Of a DNA stretch of 6,236 nucleotides, positions 3,262-6,236 are shown piece after piece. How positions within the stretch are numbered: the first letter of the stretch is position 1; each line of letters begins with the position of its first letter. The notes beneath the pieces were generated by a model. That model made no database searches, was not told the origin of the DNA, and was given only the letters and a program-made list of their open reading frames with translations. This DNA comes from Chloroflexota bacterium (lineage in GTDB: Bacteria; Chloroflexota; Dehalococcoidia; GIF9; AB-539-J10): contig JADFUX010000002.1 of NCBI GenBank assembly GCA_015222255.1, positions 1 to 6,236 on the forward strand. The letters are read 5' to 3'. Position numbers and translations under genes: made by a program.

Positions 3262-6236
3262 CTATCCCTCCTCACCACCTGTCTCTTCCCCTACTTTCAC
3301 TTCCTCGGGATAGCCAGCCTCCACAAGACCAATGAAAACTTCCACCAGCTTGGGGTCAAACTTTGTGCCTGCACCTTCCCTAATCTCCTCTACAGCCTTC
3401 TGATGAGGGTAGGCACCACGGTAAGGACGGGGGGATATCATAGCATCAAAGGCATCGGCCACAGCCAGGACGCGAGCGTCCCGGGGAATGGCCTCGCCTT
3501 TCAGTCCGTCGGGATAGCCGCTGCCATCCCAACACTCATGGTGGTGCAAAATGCCATCTGCACAGGGAACCAAGCTAGGCACATTTCCCACGATATTGGC
3601 TCCAAGGCGGGGATGAGATTTTATGACTTCCCAATCCTCAGGCCTGAGCTTTCCCTTTTTGTTGAGTATAGTATCGGGAATGGCAATCTTGCCGATGTCG
3701 TGAAGCAAAGCGGCGGTACTTATCCTGGATACTTCATCGGGTGGCAAGCCGATGGCTTCAGCCAAAGCCACAGCGTAGCCGTTCACTTTCCTTGAATGAC
3801 CATAAACGTAGGGATCCTTGGCCTCTACCGCTGCGGCCAAGGCATAAACGGCGCTCAAACCACTGCCCCTGGTGTAAATCCCAGACTCCGGTGCTGGCTC
3901 AGACAGAATTTTGGAGGAAAGATAAACTCGATTTCCGCCAGTCCGCTTGGCATAATAAAGAGCCGTATCCGCTGAAGTGACAAGCTCGCTCGACATCAAT
4001 CCATCTGAAGGATAGCTAGCCAAACCAACGCTGCAGGTCACCGCGATTTCCTTTGCTTTCATTTGGGTATCAATCTGCGCCCGAACCCGTTCAGCCACGG
4101 TGTAGGCGTCATCCGCAGTTGTCTGAGGCAGAATGACCACGAATTCGTCACCACCGTAACGGAAAGCCTGATCCGCACTTCTGATAGAGTCGTTGATGGT
4201 CCTACCTATTTGCCTCAGGATTTCATCCCCAGAGGGATGTCCATATATATCGTTGTATGTCTTGAAGCCATCGAGGTCAAGCAGCAATAAGGAGAATATG
4301 CCACCGTAGCGTGAATGCAGAGCGATCCCCCCACTAATCTCTTCCTCGAAATGGCGTCGGTTAAATAGCCCTGTAAGCTGATCAATGCGGCTGCTCTCCT
4401 CAACCTTGGCGTAAAGTTGGGAATTCTCGATAGGCATAGCAATCTGCAAAGCCAAATGCTCCAGAACCCTTATTTGCCTAGGGCTATAAGCATCGGGGCG
4501 GCGAGTCGCCAGAATCAGAGTGCCGATAGCCCTACCTTCGGCGACCAGCGGCAAGTAGACAATAGAGCGAATTCCCTGCCTCAGATGATACTCTCCAGTC
4601 CAGAATCTATGGTGCCGTGCCAGATCGGCTTCATACAGGCTTTTCTTCTCTGCGCAAACCCTCTCCGCAGCTGTCCCCTCAAGTGGTATCGTCTCTCCCG
4701 TCTGCCACGCTGAACCGATAGCGCTAGATAGAGCTAAGAAGTGAAGCTGATCTCCTTGAATCAAAGCAGCCGTTGCCCACTCAACATCAACAAACTCCTT
4801 TAAGTCGTTAGCAAAAGTCTCAAATATCTCCTCGATGTTAACCCTCGAGGTTATCACACCAGTCAAACGGTTAATGATGCTTAACTCTTCGTCCCGCTCT
4901 CGCTGTTGCTCGTGGACGTATTCTTTTTTCATGCTCGCTGCCACATTACGGGCAACGAACTCCACCAAATCCATATCCTCAACGGTATAGAGCTGGTTGT
5001 TCTGCTTACTACCTACCGCCAGAACAGCCACAACCTCGCCCTCGTTCATTAAAGAGACAAATATCTCCACCTCGGCTGAGCGAATTTCTTCCCTTTCCTC
5101 CTGCCACATACCCGCAAATTCAGGGAGAATGCTGAGGTTTCTCTCAGGCAATATTGGGGCCTTCTGGCTTAGCCAGGTGAGGACAGGGCTATCCCCCCTC
5201 AATCTCAGCTTTCGCATAGGATTATCTTCCACAGGAGGATAGACAAATCGGGCACTGAAATCCTGGCTTCCGGTATAGGGCAAAAGCAAGCAGGCTCTTC
5301 GGCAGTCAATAGACTGAGAGAGCAGCGACACAAGTTCGCTGCCAAACTCCTGCAGAGAGGGAACACCATGAGCTTTAGCGGTGAAGTCAGATAACCTCTT
5401 GCGATAGTAATACCTTTGCCTGATGAGAGCGCGTTCCATCCCTTCCCGCAGAGGTCCACGGACCCTGTGGGCCAGGAATATGATGATCGGCATTCCTAGG
5501 CCGAAGGCTAGCGCCAATGTGGCAAAGTCAATGTCGAAGTCAAGCAACCGGTGGATAAGGAAGAAAAGAAGGGCGAAAAGGCCTATTCCCAGACCGTAAT
5601 AGCCTGCCCACGTCAGCCCACGGCGGAAAACAACTCTGACATCTACCAGCCGCTGTGCCACCACGGCATAGGTCAGGATGCAGGCCAGGCCAAGGTTGCC
5701 GATATGAGCCAAAGGATACTCCCCCGCACCGGGAGCAAAAACACTGAAGAGGAAGACTATCATCATGAAAGTGGCAACAAGCAAGTACGCGATTTGATTG
5801 CGCTCTGAAGGGTCAGGCGAAGCCTTGCGCCTTTGCACCAAAGAGTATATATCCTTCCCGGCCAGAGTGGAGAGGATAAGCAAACCAATGGCCAGAATCC
5901 AAATACCGTAGGCAACATTGATGCCGCTGGTACCGATTTCGATGCTCTCTGGGATGTAACCCAAGGCCGCTAAGGCAACCGTGCCTATCACGAAAACGTA
6001 AGCAACTGGTATCTTGACACGCTGAGGCCGAAAGAAAGAACAGAGAAAGTAATGGAATTGAACAACTGTCAGTATGACAAGACAGATAACAGCTTTAACC
6101 AAGACAAGTTTGACTTCATGCTCCATGAAGAAATCGCTGCGGAAGAAGATATCGGTGAGGCTCCACATCATGGCAGGAATCAAGAACAGGAAGAAAAGCC
6201 TTTGTTGCCTTTGCCAGGGACGGTTGGAGAGCAAAA
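3262..6236 (-). CDS. Membrane-bound GAF-GAF-GGDEF-HD-GYP cyclic-di-GMP synthase/phosphodiesterase (5' end outside the window)
   Basis: This is a large sensor enzyme for the second messenger c-di-GMP; 990 residues are visible. The frame stays open to the right edge, and the first possible start there is only a TTG, so the N-terminus is probably missing. Residues 1-258 hold about eight membrane helices resembling the 7TM region of histidine kinases. Two GAF-like sensor domains follow (about 290-435 and 465-605), joined by a charged helix (433-455). The GGDEF cyclase domain (about 612-775) has an intact active site, RYGGDEF, with G694-F698. DLDGFKTYND precedes it, and an inhibitory site RSAD (685-688) lies exactly five residues before GGDEF. 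The HD-GYP phosphodiesterase (about 790-970) keeps LLHDIGKIAIPD (H845, D846), SHP (873-875), HHHE (897-900), GSGYP (904-908) and VADAFDA (925-931). Both activities look competent, so sensing could switch between making and breaking c-di-GMP. The acidic C-terminus ends in TAG at 3262-3264. Confidence 0.93.
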   Translation of the reverse strand, partial: LLSNRPWQRQQRLFFLFLIPAMMWSLTDIFFRSDFFMEHEVKLVLVKAVICLVILTVVQFHYFLCSFFRPQRVKIPVAYVFVIGTVALAALGYIPESIEIGTSGINVAYGIWILAIGLLILSTLAGKDIYSLVQRRKASPDPSERNQIAYLLVATFMMIVFLFSVFAPGAGEYPLAHIGNLGLACILTYAVVAQRLVDVRVVFRRGLTWAGYYGLGIGLFALLFFLIHRLLDFDIDFATLALAFGLGMPIIIFLAHRVRGPLREGMERALIRQRYYYRKRLSDFTAKAHGVPSLQEFGSELVSLLSQSIDCRRACLLLPYTGSQDFSARFVYPPVEDNPMRKLRLRGDSPVLTWLSQKAPILPERNLSILPEFAGMWQEEREEIRSAEVEIFVSLMNEGEVVAVLAVGSKQNNQLYTVEDMDLVEFVARNVAASMKKEYVHEQQRERDEELSIINRLTGVITSRVNIEEIFETFANDLKEFVDVEWATAALIQGDQLHFLALSSAIGSAWQTGETIPLEGTAAERVCAEKKSLYEADLARHHRFWTGEYHLRQGIRSIVYLPLVAEGRAIGTLILATRRPDAYSPRQIRVLEHLALQIAMPIENSQLYAKVEESSRIDQLTGLFNRRHFEEEISGGIALHSRYGGIFSLLLLDLDGFKTYNDIYGHPSGDEILRQIGRTINDSIRSADQAFRYGGDEFVVILPQTTADDAYTVAERVRAQIDTQMKAKEIAVTCSVGLASYPSDGLMSSELVTSADTALYYAKRTGGNRVYLSSKILSEPAPESGIYTRGSGLSAVYALAAAVEAKDPYVYGHSRKVNGYAVALAEAIGLPPDEVSRISTAALLHDIGKIAIPDTILNKKGKLRPEDWEVIKSHPRLGANIVGNVPSLVPCADGILHHHECWDGSGYPDGLKGEAIPRDARVLAVADAFDAMISPRPYRGAYPHQKAVEEIREGAGTKFDPKLVEVFIGLVEAGYPEEVKVGEETGGEEG

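Noticed and set aside
3403..5808. Several ORFs on both strands within the c-di-GMP enzyme gene
   Set aside because: All overlap intact, conserved domains of the large protein in other frames and have no translation signals.

Overview
The window looks bacterial and fits an uncultivated Chloroflexota, most likely Dehalococcoidia. The grounds are a single-subunit bacterial Elp3 of the kind studied in Dehalococcoides mccartyi, a 7TM-GAF-GAF-GGDEF-HD-GYP signalling protein, and small glycine/alanine-rich membrane proteins. This placement is inferred from protein families, not from a marker gene.

Left part (1-960, all minus strand): a probable cassette of very small genes reading leftward. A consensus sigma70-type promoter (TTGACA, 18 bp, TATAAT) lies at 918-947. 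It is followed by a putative 57-aa soluble ORF (746-919), a 51-aa Trp-rich membrane ORF (559-714) that looks frameshifted at a G run, and a 112-aa membrane protein (80-418) with a textbook ribosome binding site. A 32-bp perfect repeat, with weaker similarity beyond it, lies upstream of the 112-aa gene and again at the left edge. This suggests that the leader, and perhaps the gene, is tandemly duplicated beyond the window.

Middle part (1080-3207): elp3 (minus) and a Trm9/ALKBH8-like methyltransferase (plus) are divergent and 97 bp apart. Elp3 makes the cm5 group on wobble uridine of tRNA. Trm9/ALKBH8 enzymes methyl-esterify cm5U to mcm5U. Their pairing is the most interesting point here: it suggests a compact, two-enzyme bacterial mcm5U pathway, which is best known from eukaryotes. 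The short gap between them is almost filled by a 68-bp palindromic-ended repeat. Repeat relics also lie 3' of elp3 and 3' of the methyltransferase.

Right part (3262 to the edge): a large membrane-bound c-di-GMP enzyme (minus strand), cut off by the window at its 5' end. It carries both an intact GGDEF cyclase and an intact HD-GYP phosphodiesterase. It converges on the methyltransferase gene and shows no functional link to the tRNA-modification pair.
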